From Ectocarpus siliculosus (Eukaryota; Sar; Phaeophyceae; Ectocarpales; Ectocarpaceae): 64,000 nt of DNA. The position numbers and the translations under genes were made by a program. This document shows positions 1 through 21,200 of this stretch, one piece after another. The stretch lies in NCBI GenBank assembly GCA_000310025.1, contig FN649733.1:513329-577328 (forward strand), in the 5' to 3' direction. Position 1 is the first letter of the stretch; each line of letters opens with the position of its first letter. The notes under the pieces were generated by a model. It was not told where the DNA came from and did no database searches. It worked only from the letters and a program-made list of their open reading frames with translations.

Positions 1-260
1 CCACACGATGCGTCTTCGCAACGCTTAACAAGGAAGGGCTTTCCAAGTTCCGGCCTTTTTCGACACGCATACACCTTTCCTGCTGTAAAGACATCGGCCA
101 GAACCAAGGGAGGGTGTTATCCTGCATCATGCGACTTGCAGCGTTTCTCACTCATCTCCAACGGTACGGTACCCCGAACACCCTGATCTAAAACTCAATT
201 AACCCCAACTCCATGACGTGGAACACGTTGGCGGTGCGGTTCTGTCCGCGGGCGTGGCAG
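1..260. other. Left edge, intron of the p115 gene
   Basis: The first supported p115 exon starts at 261, after a cag acceptor. Nothing resembling an earlier p115 armadillo exon could be read here, so this is taken as intron. Confidence 0.5.
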
Positions 261-8655
<8,395 letters not shown>

Positions 8656-11600
8656 AGGCACATCATGGGTGTCTAGTAGATGGGAAGGCCGCAGGGACGC
8701 ACGATCGTCTCATGTTGGGTATTTTGCCGCACTGAAGAATGATTTCACGGTCACGGAAAATCCGTCCCGGGTCCTCATTTTTCGGGCGGAGCGCTGTGTG
8801 TTACTACGGGCTTAAAATGCTCCAGTGGGATTGTCGTTGGCACGACATGGCATTTGGCGCTTTTGACACTTGCGTGAAGTAGAACAATAATACCAGCGTG
8901 TACAATAGACTGCTGGCTCGCGTGGCTCTTGAGGTGCAAAAGAGACTGCGGGTATGCGTACGTCTTTGTGCCGCACGCGCAGCAGCGCGGACTGGGTTAG
9001 ACGACGGTTTTCCCCGCGCGTGTTGCTGGAACCCTCATGCATTGATTTGCAGACTGTAAGTGTCGATGCTTGCTAATTTAGATGAGGTGCTGTTGCCTTT
9101 TCATCATCTTTGCGCGCTGTTGCTGGAGGAGTGTGTAAGACTGCCGTGTTCTGTGCTGTTTTCCAGGAGAAAGCCTAGAAGTGGGATTGGTGCGCTGTTT
9201 CTTGCTGTGCGGTTGCTGTTCTGTGCTGTAGGGTGGGTCCGCCGTGTGTGCCGGAACAGGGGAACTCCCGTCAGGTTCACGGGATTCCGCAGTCCGGCCC
9301 GACATACTCTGTATTGGAGAGAAAATAAGAGCAGTGCCTTCTCCGCGTTGTGCCTGCCCTGCCTGATGGATAGGCTGGCACAAGACAGACACCACGCGGT
9401 GTAATCCGTGCCAACAGCCATCTCCCCGAAGATTCGTACTTCGTACGTTGTAATAGTTGTGAACAGCCTTCCTTTTCCTGCAAGCGGCAGGGCGATATGC
9501 TTAATACATTACTTTAGTGTCCTTCCCGCGGTGGTGTTGTTTTGACCGGGTGCTTCTTGGTTGATCGCTGTTACGATACCAAGCAGTCCTGAAACTGTGT
9601 TTGACGTCCTTGAATGTTCAAAAGTTCTTTCGCCAGCTTTAAAACTCTTCAGACAACTGTAGGATAGTGCTGCATATGCCTTGCCTGTGAGTGAGGAGCT
9701 TATGCACCTGGTGCACTATTGAGAGATATTTCGACTACATAGTGTTTTCACTTGTGTGGGACATCGGGGGAGTCTCAGGTACAGCGGTTTGGTACTTGTT
9801 TTGTGCATGTATGTTTCCCAGTGTGATGCTGGCTGCCGTGTTTATAGCGCCTGTATCACGGACCTTGAGAAGTCACGTATATTATTGTGTGTGTTCCCTG
9901 CGTTAGGAACCGGCCTTTGACGAAAATCAACCCGTTCATTTTCCCGTCTGGCGGAAGAAATAGACAACTTTTCTCCCGTGAGCGAGTGAAAGTACAACAG
10001 TGTGGGTACAAGATAGTAGTCTGCAGTAGTTCGAGTTGGACAGATGTTTTGGGCAACAACAAACGCGGGGAGTGCAAACGCAGAGCACAATTTCCCAACC
10101 ATCGCGATGGACGGGTTAATTTTTAAATCTTGTATGTAGTCTCCCATTTTATTGCGGACTCAATATATCGCGGACAAGGTTCCGTTTAGGTTCTTTCATG
10201 CCCGGAGCAGAAACCGAGCCTATTCGGAGTGGATTAATAGCTGGTAGAGACAGCAGTGGGGACCAGCAACCTCCCTTCTCTCGAGAAGACTCTTCCTCCG
10301 AGATAGAGGTGGGACCGCATCATCTCTTCGGCCGTACCCCAACATGTCGTTCACATTCATCCTGGGGACGGACGGACCTTGGAAAAGAAATAAATAGCGT
10401 GCTTTTCGTAAGAAACCCCCAATCATTGGTATGCGAGCAGGTGCGAACACTATTACAACGCCGCGACCGCGCGGCGCAACAACAGCCAGCCACAAGAGCT
10501 ACCCGCAACAGTAACAATATCGTGTTGACTTGTTGACTTGTTGACTTGTTGACTTGTCCATTTCCTCAATGTGTGACCGTCCCGAGCTCCTCCCTCCCGC
10601 CTCTCTCCATCGCCGCTGCGCTGCGGGTTTTTAAAGCATCCACTGCCCACGAGATACCCGTACACAGAACCTCACGTGTGAAAACAACTACGTTACAAAA
10701 CACAGCGCACAGACCATCAACTGCCCTCCCCCCTCCCCCCTCCCCCCTCCCAGTCCCGAAACACATGACATGAACCGCCGCCGAAGGTCACATTTTTGTA
10801 AACTACGATACAGAGCGTATCGAGGAGTGCGCCGATCGATGGGTACCACCTTAGTAATGATACTCTACGCTTGGGCACTTCTTGAAATACTCGGTAGAGC
10901 AAACCGATTTTTATGTTGTACTGTACGGTGGAAAATCGCACGTCGGAAAAAAATGTTTTGAAAAAAAAAAGAAAAGCGAGAACCCCCCCCCCCGGGGGGC
11001 GGCGCCAAGAATTCGTTCCAACGGCGACCTTCTTGCTTTCAAGGACATGTTGTCGATTCATGAATAAACATTCATCACGTCTGGCCCAAAACCGCCTGCC
11101 TACGCACAAGACTTGAGGCGGGGGGCCTCCTTAACACGACACGACAAGATATCAACCATTTTCCCTGTCTAAAAAAACAACTCAACTGTCTCAGGAACAA
11201 GAAACACCGGCGGCGTGCACGGTAATACACACGGATACCACGGGCTGAATTACAACACCGAGCGCTGGATTGCGGCGGTACAAAATGACCGACCCTGACA
11301 TGGAGGTGGTAACAAAAAGCAAACGCACCAACGCTTCAAACCTTCCAAACTTCTCCGTCGGTTTGCTGGAGCGAAGAAAAGGAAAGGGAACAAAATCAAA
11401 GACCATCATGTCCTACACTTCGTCAAGCACAAGGTATGCGGTGGCCACGCGCTAACGGTACCCAGAATGTTACACATAAAGAGTCAAACAAGAAACTGAC
11501 GTGGGACGGGGGCAATCAACCCCATCCCCCCCCACCCGTCCGACCACGAGAACACAAGGGGGGAAGTTCAAGCCGTACGAGACCAAATACTAATACTTGA

Positions 11601-12226
11601 TCCAATCGTACTACCGCTTACCATACCCATTGACCAAAGCAATCTTTTTACCACTTGCAGGTATCGCCCTCTGCCAATCCGCGACCTTCGTACAACACTC
11701 AGAATATCATGGGCTAGACCAACGACGGCCGACACAAACCGGCCGATCGTTCGGGCTTTGGGCTTCGGCTCGGGTGCAAGACACCGCTCCGCGAGACGAG
11801 AACAAAAATCTACAAGAGGGGGAGAGCGGCGGAGCGGGCAAAACACAGAAGACATTAACACGCACACACACGCACAGCACACACACAAAAAAGCCTTCCG
11901 ACCCCTTCTCTCCCCCGCGTGCCGCTGAACGGCAAGGACACGCTTTCGTTTTCGCCGACCCCCACTCTACTCCCAATTCTACAGAGCACGCCACCCCCCC
12001 CTTCTTCTCCCTTCAAAAAGAAACCCGAAATAGGTACACACTTAACATCCTTCCCATCTTCGGTCTGGCGCTAGGGGGCTCACTCCCACTTCAAAGCCCA
12101 CTTTTCTCTAGGGGACTAAAATAAAAACAACCAAAATTGAGCCTCAGGCGTTACCCCTACCTCCGAAAGCCCCACTACGAGTGTGTCGGCAATGGCCAAA
12201 AGCCAAGCAGCAGCTCGACTTGTCTC
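8656..12226. other. Convergent intergenic region (p115 / ankyrin gene)
   Basis: No exon chain could be supported on either strand. The region lies between two stop codons, tail to tail, so it should hold the two 3' untranslated regions. Visible simple structure: an 8-bp tandem repeat (gttgactt, four copies) at about 10523-10555, and a C-rich run with a six-base CCCCCT period at about 10727-10750. Confidence 0.6.
10523..10555 (+). repeat. Four-copy 8-bp tandem repeat
   Basis: The unit gttgactt is repeated head to tail about four times. It is a short microsatellite in intergenic DNA with no visible function. Confidence 0.85.
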
Positions 12227-15200
12227 TCACGCGTCGGCGTCGACTTCCGTTTCCTTCGGGTCCAGCAGGCCGGGGGCTGCGGGTCGCGGGGAGTACTTTG
12301 CGCGGCGCAGTTTCACAAGCCCCTTCTCCCCGAGGTTGGACAGACTCGAGCCCGAGGCCGATAGGTCGGGGTTGTGCCTGTTGTGAAGCAATAGCCGCAA
12401 CCCCGACGCGTCGGGTTGTTGCAAGGCCTTCTGATGTTGACCAAACACGAAAAAAGAAGTTGGGCGGGCGGGGGGGTTGAGAGATGTGTGGAGTTTTGTC
12501 TTCGGCTCGAATAGCTCGGATAGACAGGAACGACCTCCACGCACTTATTGCTCCCCAGGACATCGGTCAGGACTTCATGCAACGCGGCCTCTCGGTACTC
12601 TTCGAAGCATTCCTCCAAAGTGATGTTGACGAAGACAAATAGGTCAAGGGATAGCTTCACACTAGCTCATATGCGACACCCGCCGGCGACGAGAAAATTA
12701 CATGAACCAAAGGTCGACCCCCCCCACCCCCCCGCCCCACGCCTGAAAAACAAGCATTAATCAAGGTACCTAGACCATGTACCAGTGCAACACCACCCAC
12801 GATTTCACACGCACGCACGTCCGTGAACCAAGGGGTTCAAGGACGAAAACACAGCAGCCAAACGCGACAAACCATGACACCTCACACACACCAACCGCAC
12901 TCACCACAAGGCCGCCAACCTTCTCCTGGCCCGGGTCTCGTTCGGTCATGCTGTGCGGCTGCGCCCCCCTGGACGCCGCCCGCCTTCTCGGGGGAACCAA
13001 AGCGCCATCCGTAGGCCACGACCCGTTGCTGCCGATCGCTCTGAACTCGGTAGGCGGCCGCTCTGACCCCCCACCTCGTCTCATCGCCGCGTTTCCCTCG
13101 CCGCCGCCGCCGCCTGTGGACGCCGCCGCCTCTGTAGCATCACCATCGTCTCCAGCAGCAGCTGCGGTCGTGTCCGCGGAGGACGGAGAAGGACCCCAGG
13201 ACATCGCGGCGGGTATAGCGGGGGCCCTGCCCATCTCCGTGGGAGAAGACGAAAGCGGCGGCATTGTGGCCGGCCCGGGCGATAACGACCCCTCGTCATC
13301 GCGGGGTGGCGGCGGCGGCGGTGCCGTACGGCCGGTGGTCCCAACGGAAGAAGAAAACGACGGAACCCCCCCACCGATTCCTCTCGCGAGGCCGCCCATA
13401 TCGCCGCCGCCGCTGCGGAGCATAGGGTTCGCCATCCCGCCAGCTATACTGCCGCCGGCTCTCACCCCCCTCCCTCGCGCCAACGGGTTCGAGACTCCGG
13501 CGCCGCCCATGCTCGCCGCTCCCCGCAGCCCCGCCAGAGGGTTTGCCACCCCGCCCCCCGCTCCCCCCCCCCCAGAGCTCGTCTCCGCGCCGCCGCCGCT
13601 TCCTGCCGCTCGCATCGCCGCAAGAGGGTTGGAGTAGCCTCCGTGACCGTTGGCGGCGACCCCGGACCGTGCGCGACCGGCTCCCGCTGCCGTCCCCCCG
13701 GCCAAACGCCACATGGAGTTCCCTGAAAACGCCCCGGCGGGTCCCTTGTTAGGCCCCTCCTGGCTCTGGGCGGGATTGGTGAACCCCCGGGGACCCTTGG
13801 CGGCTAGCGTTGCCGCGTGGTTCCCGGAAGCAGCAGCGACGGCGTTGCCCGCCTTGGAGCCGCTGGCTCCCACTCCTGCGTCTCCTTCCCCGGAAGAAGC
13901 TTCGACGCCTTCCTTCTCCTCTCGCTCGCCGTCGCCGTCCGCCGCGGCAGCCGATTCCTCCGACTCTCCCTGCGCGGTGGTGGCCAAAAACTTGTTCCAA
14001 GCGGCGCGGCCGCCCGCGATCGGCATTGTCACCTTCGCGGACGGCATGCCTGGCCTTCCCAGCGCCGAGGACCGTGGCCTCCCGCCGCCGCCGCCGCCGC
14101 CGCCGCTGCCGCCCGCCAAAACCGCCATCGTGCTCGGTAAGGTCGATGAAGGAAGGGGTCTCAAATAATTTTGCGGTGCAGGGCTAGGCTCAACCGTACC
14201 TCGCCCTTCTCCCTCCGCCGGCGCCGCTGCTCCGTCGTAGACAGCTTCTGGGCCCATGTCAGGCCCAGCCGGGCGATGGACCGCCGCCGCCGCAGCCGCC
14301 CCCGCCGCCAAAGCGTCCTGATAGGATGGCAAGCCCTGCCTGTCTTCCTTCGACGCTGTTGTCGCAGTACCTCCTTCATCGCCAGACCCTGCCTCCTCCT
14401 CCTCCGATCGCGACACGGAGGCGGCGGGATCGTCAGCCTTGCTGTCAGAATCCAACACCTCGGCGGAAACAGCGCTGCTGACGCTGCTGTCGGCTTGTTT
14501 GTTGCCGAGCACCACAGTTTCCCCTTTCTTGTCGTCGCTGCGCTGTCGCGCAAACACCGTCGACACAGCCGACAACGCGGCCATGGGCCGCACGTCCCCA
14601 CCAGAGGTCGGGCTTTCGTTCGGGCTTCCGTTCGACCCCCTCTTGGAGCCGTCGTTGTCAACCTCCGAGTCCGAGTCCGAGTCCGAGAACACAATGGACT
14701 TGGATGTTTCGATCGCTGCGCCAAAAGACGGGGCAGACGGGTGAACGGTTACAACCCGGGGATTCGTCCGGGTGCTAGCCGATGATTTTTCACAGATTGC
14801 TGCATGCCAATAACATTCGACACGTGTTCGACCAACAAACACCGTCTCCTCAAAGAAAGAAAATACGCCATATTAACGTTGTTGTACGACAAGACCCTAT
14901 CATACACACCAAGCCATAGCCCCCAATCCTCACCTGTGAAGGACCGCCTAGGGTTGCTTTTCGTCGAAGCCGTGCACGCCGCGCGATCCTCCCGTTCCTC
15001 GCGCAGTCCCTCTTCCTTCTCCGCTCGCGCAGCAGTGCTGTCGCCGTCCGTCGCCTTCTTCTTCTCCATCAACAGCGCGTCAATCAGAGGAGGACCTTCA
15101 GACTCTGCGCCTGCAGCTGAGCTCCTAGCGGGCGATGCCTGCACAACGCCATCTCCAACAGCCGCCGCAGTCGCCACACCATTTGCGGCGGCGGTGGGCT

Positions 15201-18200
15201 TCGCCTCCCAAGTACTCCTCGCCGATGCCGCTCCCGGGACAGCACTGCTGTTGAAGGTACCGGCGGGTTTCGCCTCGGCAGCCGCCGTCGCTGCTTCCGG
15301 GAGACTTTCGTCGTCACCCGCCGTCTCAGTGGGGAAGGAGCTCGCGTGAGAGCTGCCGTTGACAACGACTTCACGCTCGGCACCCTCTCCCTGGGGGTCG
15401 ATCTCCTTCTCGACCGGGCGCGAAGCGGGTGGCGGGAGAGCAGAACGGCGTCGGGGAGACGAGGAGCGCGTCGGGGAGGCGCTTGAGCGGGTGCGGCGGC
15501 CACCAGCTGGAGGCTCCCGCTTCCTGGAGTTGTAAGGGCTGACGACTCGCCTGCGCGCGGCGGAGGGCATCGCATCGCGTGGGCAAGTTAGCGGCCACCG
15601 TCAAGCCAAGACACAACGTTAAGCCTCAACGCTACGGCTACATGCAACGGAATGCCAATAGCCCGGAAGCCGACACAAAACGATTGCTACAACAATCCAA
15701 TACTCGAACAAACAGTGATTTCGAGGGAAAAGACTAAATAGAGGCAGTGCATCACGTGCAAGAAAACGGACGGTCCGGACAATCCCTCCTCCAAGATGGG
15801 GGGGGGGGGGAGGAAGACGGGGGGGGGGGACGGAGAGGCTCGATTGGCTAACCTGGCTGGAAAATCAGAAGCGACCACCCGCTTGCGCGACGCGTCTTCC
15901 AGAGTCGACGACGGAACGTTGGACGCCCTGCAACCGATTAGCAAAAGAGATTGAATCGCACACGGGACAAAAGGCTTGAGAAACGCACAAGTACACCGGG
16001 TTATGCTTCGTGGATGACATGTGAAGGGTCGTTACGTTTTCCGTTCGACGGCATGCCTAGCTTAGGCACTAGTGACGAAAGTAGGTTGAGGGTGATCAAC
16101 TTCAACTTTTGGGTGGGGCATACGCCAAGGATTGTCAGGCTCTGGTTGCGCCGACTTCCAATTGGTTTCGAGCGAGCCTGCAAACTTGAACCAAAGGTTT
16201 CGATCACAACAGCTTCAAAAACAAAAAATACCGCCAACAAGGGCACGTTCTGTGGTCACAACCAAAGCACCGCTTTCACACATGGGCCGGAAAACTCGAC
16301 TGCGCTTGAGGCTGTGGAAACACTGCGTTACTCCCCTCCTGGACGACCACTTCCAGTGCTTGCCTTGCGAAGCAAACAACTCACCAGGTGGGCGGGCACA
16401 GGTCCGGGCTACTCTGGCGCTGCCTGGGCGCTGTTGCATACAACCTTCCCCCCGGGCTCGAGGCGGCAGGCGTTCTCCTCTCCCTGCCTTCCTTCGTCCT
16501 CGATGACGTTCCTGTTCCCTCCTTCGCTCTCGACGACGACGCCCTGTTCCCCGAGTGACTGCGAGACTCGTGAGATGCCTTCGGAACGCTCGTGGCAGGA
16601 AAAGCACCAGCAGTCGCCCGAGAGTGCGCCGGGCTACTGCTCGCCGGCGCCGGCGCCGGCGCCTGCGTGGTGGGCGCGGCGGTCGTAGCGTGCCCGTCTG
16701 AGCCCTCCCGTTGACTGCGACGAGATGACGAGGACGACGTCGTCGCCTTCGTGTCGCGCCTCCTGCTGCTGCTGCCGCTGCCGCCGACGCTCTTCCTGCT
16801 CGAAGACTCCCCGCCTTCTCCTCGTGACGATCGGGACTTTCTCCTGCTGCTGCCGCCGCCGCCGCCGCCACTGGGAGAAGAACGCCCACCCACCCCCGTG
16901 GCGTCTTCGCCCCTCTTGCGGTGCCTCTCGCGCCGCGCGGACGGCGACCGCCCGCCCCCTCCCTCACCGTTCTCGGCGCGTACCCCCTCCTTCTTGGAGC
17001 GCCGTGGCCGGGCCGCCGCCGCCGTCGCGCTCCGAGACTCTCCCCCTCCGTGCTTGTTGGGGCTTTGTCCGTGGTCGCCGGGGCCCCTCGACGAGCACGA
17101 GCCGCCGCTAGACCTCCGGGGACCCCCGGCGTCCCCACCACCCTCGCCCGAGCCAGCCGCCGACGACGACGTAGCAGCAGCAGCAGACCGGGAGCTGCTG
17201 CCGCGCCGCGATGATCTTCGGCCCCTGCCGTCCACGTCGTCCGCCTTGGAGAATCCGGAGGGCCGGCGGGATACCCTAGCCACCGGGGATCGGACGCTCA
17301 CGACTTGGCCCTTAGCCAGGCGGGCCGACTGGCGGCGGCCGCTTTCACGCGGTGGCTGTTTGTTGTTAGGCAGGCGTACGTCAGCATTGTGCAGCAGCAG
17401 CGAAAAGGCCAGGGGGGCGACACTATGAGGTGGGGGGCCAGGATGGCTTGGAAAACAGCGAGGTGAGCGTACATAGCAGGTACAAAAGGTGGAACTCAAC
17501 AGTTAGGCCTTCAGGTGTATACTTTACTGAGCCAAGTCATGGATATCACCGGTTGATTCCCGAGAGCGGCTCTCCAAAGCTTTTCAAGGGCGCACCGACC
17601 ATGCTCGAGAACACTGCACTTTTGTGGTTGCCTACAGTACCGTTGGAAGAGCTCCCAACACGCCGAAATAGCGCGCGCTTCGCGACACCCAGTTCTCCAC
17701 TTACCGCGTGTCCGTTAACGTCGTCCCTGCCTTCTGCACGCGGGGGCGTCGGCATGACGGGGGACACCGCCCGTCCCCTCGCGTCATCCGCAGCAGCTTC
17801 TGCTGCCGCCGCCGCCCCCGCCGCCGCGCCCCCCGTCCCGTTGGTCGCGACAGGCTTCACCCTTCTCGACCCGCGGCTTGGCTGGGACTCCGCGTCAGAC
17901 AGATCGGCCGCAGCGCTAGCGTTAGCGTTAACCCTTCTCGACTGAGGATTGCCATCAGCGTCCAGGTCAGACACCTCCAGCGTCTCGGCCGGCTTAGCCG
18001 CCGGGCTGATCGCTCTGCGCTGGCGTCGTTCTCCCCGGCGGCTGCTACGGCTGCCGACAGTCGTAGGGGAATCGGCGGTATTGCAGGTGTCGATCGACCC
18101 CTCGTCGTCGCCTAGGGAGGTCATGGACCTTGACCTGGCCATTTCCGCCTCGTGTTCCGTCTCGCGAAGCGCCTGGCGTGAGCGACGGTGCAACAAAACA

Positions 18201-21200
18201 CACAGAAAAACGTTTTCGGATGCCAGGTAAGGTGCGCCAGCGCAAGAATCAACCCCGTCGTCCTAGCGGGAGAAAAAAAGTACGTAGTGCTCGCGAGCTC
18301 TATGGCGCGCGCGTGTTTTTTAGACCGGCGGACAGGAAGGCAGTGGAGTGTCCTCGCACGGTATGTCAAGACGCGAACGTGTTGACACCAAGCTCGTGAT
18401 ACGCGGTGTGTCAGCCAAGGGCAGACATCATCCTGTCTAACAAAGCCATTCCTCACCTCCCTAGCCTTCTCGATCAATCTCCCCTGCTTGGCGCTTTTGA
18501 CCTTGGTCGCCTAGTGGGCATTCCCCGAAAAAGCACACAAGGACGGGCGAGGGGAAATGCGTAAGGAAGAAACATCCGCTGAGAAAAACTATTAATAAGC
18601 ACGGCACGAACACGTCCACCACCACCATCCAACAAGACGCACCCTCCGTCGCATCATCCATCATCCCCGACTGATACTCCCGCCGCTGGCCTGCCCACAC
18701 TGCTGTGAGACAAAAAGCTCACGCTATCAATATATTGCCAATACCCTAGAGCCTATTCTATGGATGGAGATGGATTTATTGTGATATCTTTACCAATCCT
18801 AGAGCCTTATCTTATCTATGGATAGAGATGGATTATTGTGATGTCATTTCCAATCCTAGAGCCTTATCTATGGATAGTTGTGGATATTGTCATGTATTAA
18901 ATAAAACTGTGTCCGCGTTCCACGCACCTGCCAGGCGAGTACGTCAGCGGCACCATTCGAAAACACGCGGGGCGATGTCTCCCCGGGGGGAGCATCGCCC
19001 TCCCTGCTCCGACGTCTCCGTCTCGTGGCAGAACTCGGCCGGCTCCCACTACGAGTGCTGCGGCGCGCAAGGATGGCACATGAGCAACGGTGGGAGGAGA
19101 TGACGTTGTCAGGACATTCAAATGCCTCTGCGTTATGGCTGCATAAGAGGCAGAAGCGTTTTCTTATAGACACGGCTGCATGGCCCGGCCCACGTCCACT
19201 ATTAGTATATTTATTTTTGTCTTCACTTCAAATCAGCGCTCACAGCACTAGTGCCGTTTTACTCCAACCCGTGGTCACACAGAAGGGCCCCTCTCTACCC
19301 TCCCCTCCTGGGGTACGTTGCCATCAAAAATGGGAAAGAATTTGAATCCAATGGAAACCATGGATAAAAAAACCCGGCGGGATGTAGGAAGCGGGGCGTT
19401 CGTTCATGGCAACGCGATTCCGGCCATCCTGCCGCAAATGTTCATTTCACATCCAAAACCAGCAGCGTGATGCAACACCACGCATGGAACGCTGACTCAC
19501 GTCGAGATCTGGATGCAAAATCCAAGGTTTGTTCGGCATGTGCAACACCCGAAGGGACCAAACAACACACACGCAAAAAAAAAAAGGCATAGCTAGACAA
19601 CAACCACTTGTCGCTCGCTTGTCGAGCGCTTACCCGTCGACACGGGCGCCATCCGACGAACTCATCGCGGTGCCTGCTGCCGGCGCAGCGCTATCTGAGC
19701 CGCGATTTCGCGCCGTTGTCCGCTGATGATGCACGCCAGGCTGAACCTGCGCCGCGCTTGGCGCCGACATTATCTTCCTCTCCTTGGTAGACCCCTTAGT
19801 GCTTGCCGTCTCTCCGCGAGGAGGCATCATCATCTTCCTTTCCCGGGTAGGCGCCGCGGTATCCCCCCCGCCGCCGCCTCGATCCCTGCTGCCGGAGGTT
19901 GAAAACACGTCCCGCCTGGCCGGCGTACGGTTGGACACGCCAAGACCCATCGCCGACTCGGAAGACCTGAGGGAGTTGCGGGTCGTCGAAGGCGTGGTTA
20001 CGCCCAGCCGGACGGAGCTGAGGCCGGCCGCCGCAGCCGCCGTGCTCATCTCCTGCGGCTTGCCTACGTCTTCTTCCGTGCCGTCCTCAACGCGGGCCTG
20101 CGCACGAGACCTGTCGAGAAGGGAGGGAGAAGGTGCGTGCGGTTGGAAGGTCTAGCATGAAAACAGCCGTAAAGCAGGGTGGCACCGGTGGCCTCCCATA
20201 AGCAAGCAGAGGTGAACCAGCAGCGATTTCCGTTCTGGTTGGGGGAGGGAGGAAGGAGCGGAGTGCGTAACATGACGACAGCAGTAGAACCGGTGGCCTC
20301 CCAAAAGCATGCAGAGTCAAAAAACAGCAGCGATTTCCATTCTCAAGACACAGAACTTGGTCGTGACCGGGGTTTGCGCTGCGTCGAAACTCTCCGCCTG
20401 GATTTCTGTTGGCTTCGAACGCACAACACACACAGAGGCCCTAGCACGGGGCTTACCGGAGCATTTTCTCCCAGGAGGGATCCAACCCTTCCCAGAGCTT
20501 GAGCCCCTGACTTGTCTCCGGGTTGTTCACCAGCCCCATCAAGTAGACCTGACCGCGCACCGCACAACCACCCACAATCGAAAACAGGGGGTTGGAATAC
20601 TGCGGATGGGGCACCGTAGAGCTACGCGAAACCTACCTGATGTAGTCTCGGCCGAGCCTTCGATAGCAAACGCTACGGTCCCTTGTTATGTGGGATAGAC
20701 AACAGCAAGACCTGAGCGCCACGTTCAACGACGAGAAAGATTACATGGGGTGTCCTTGACCAACACAAAAGGAAACGCTCTGGCCGGGATTACCCCACCG
20801 TGCGGCAACACCTACACACTCACCACGATGCCCTCGTACTGGTGGCGACACGCCTCGTGAAACGGAGTGTCCTGCACCGCGAAGAGAAGAAAAGCAAAAG
20901 GGAACCAAGGGGAACAACAAAGGAGCATGAGGAATATACTTTTCACATCGCCCGCGAAGCGAGCGGTGAACATCGAGTGCCCACACCACCGCGTGTGAGG
21001 AAAGAACCATGAGGAAGCACCTGTGCAGGAGTGGGACGGGTACTTTCTAGAACGGGGGAATAGGACAGCAGAGGAGGCGAGGACAACACTTCAACCAGCT
21101 TTATAGTAAGCGAATCGGAAGCCTATCACTGCCCCAATCGGAAGGTGGCGCCGCCAGACGTCCTAGGATATGGGCGGACAAAACTACACAAACCTCTAGA

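Noticed and set aside
12777-14744. Long plus-strand frames rich in Pro and Ala
   Set aside because: Antisense shadows of the large minus-strand ankyrin-gene exon, whose phase fits both neighbours.
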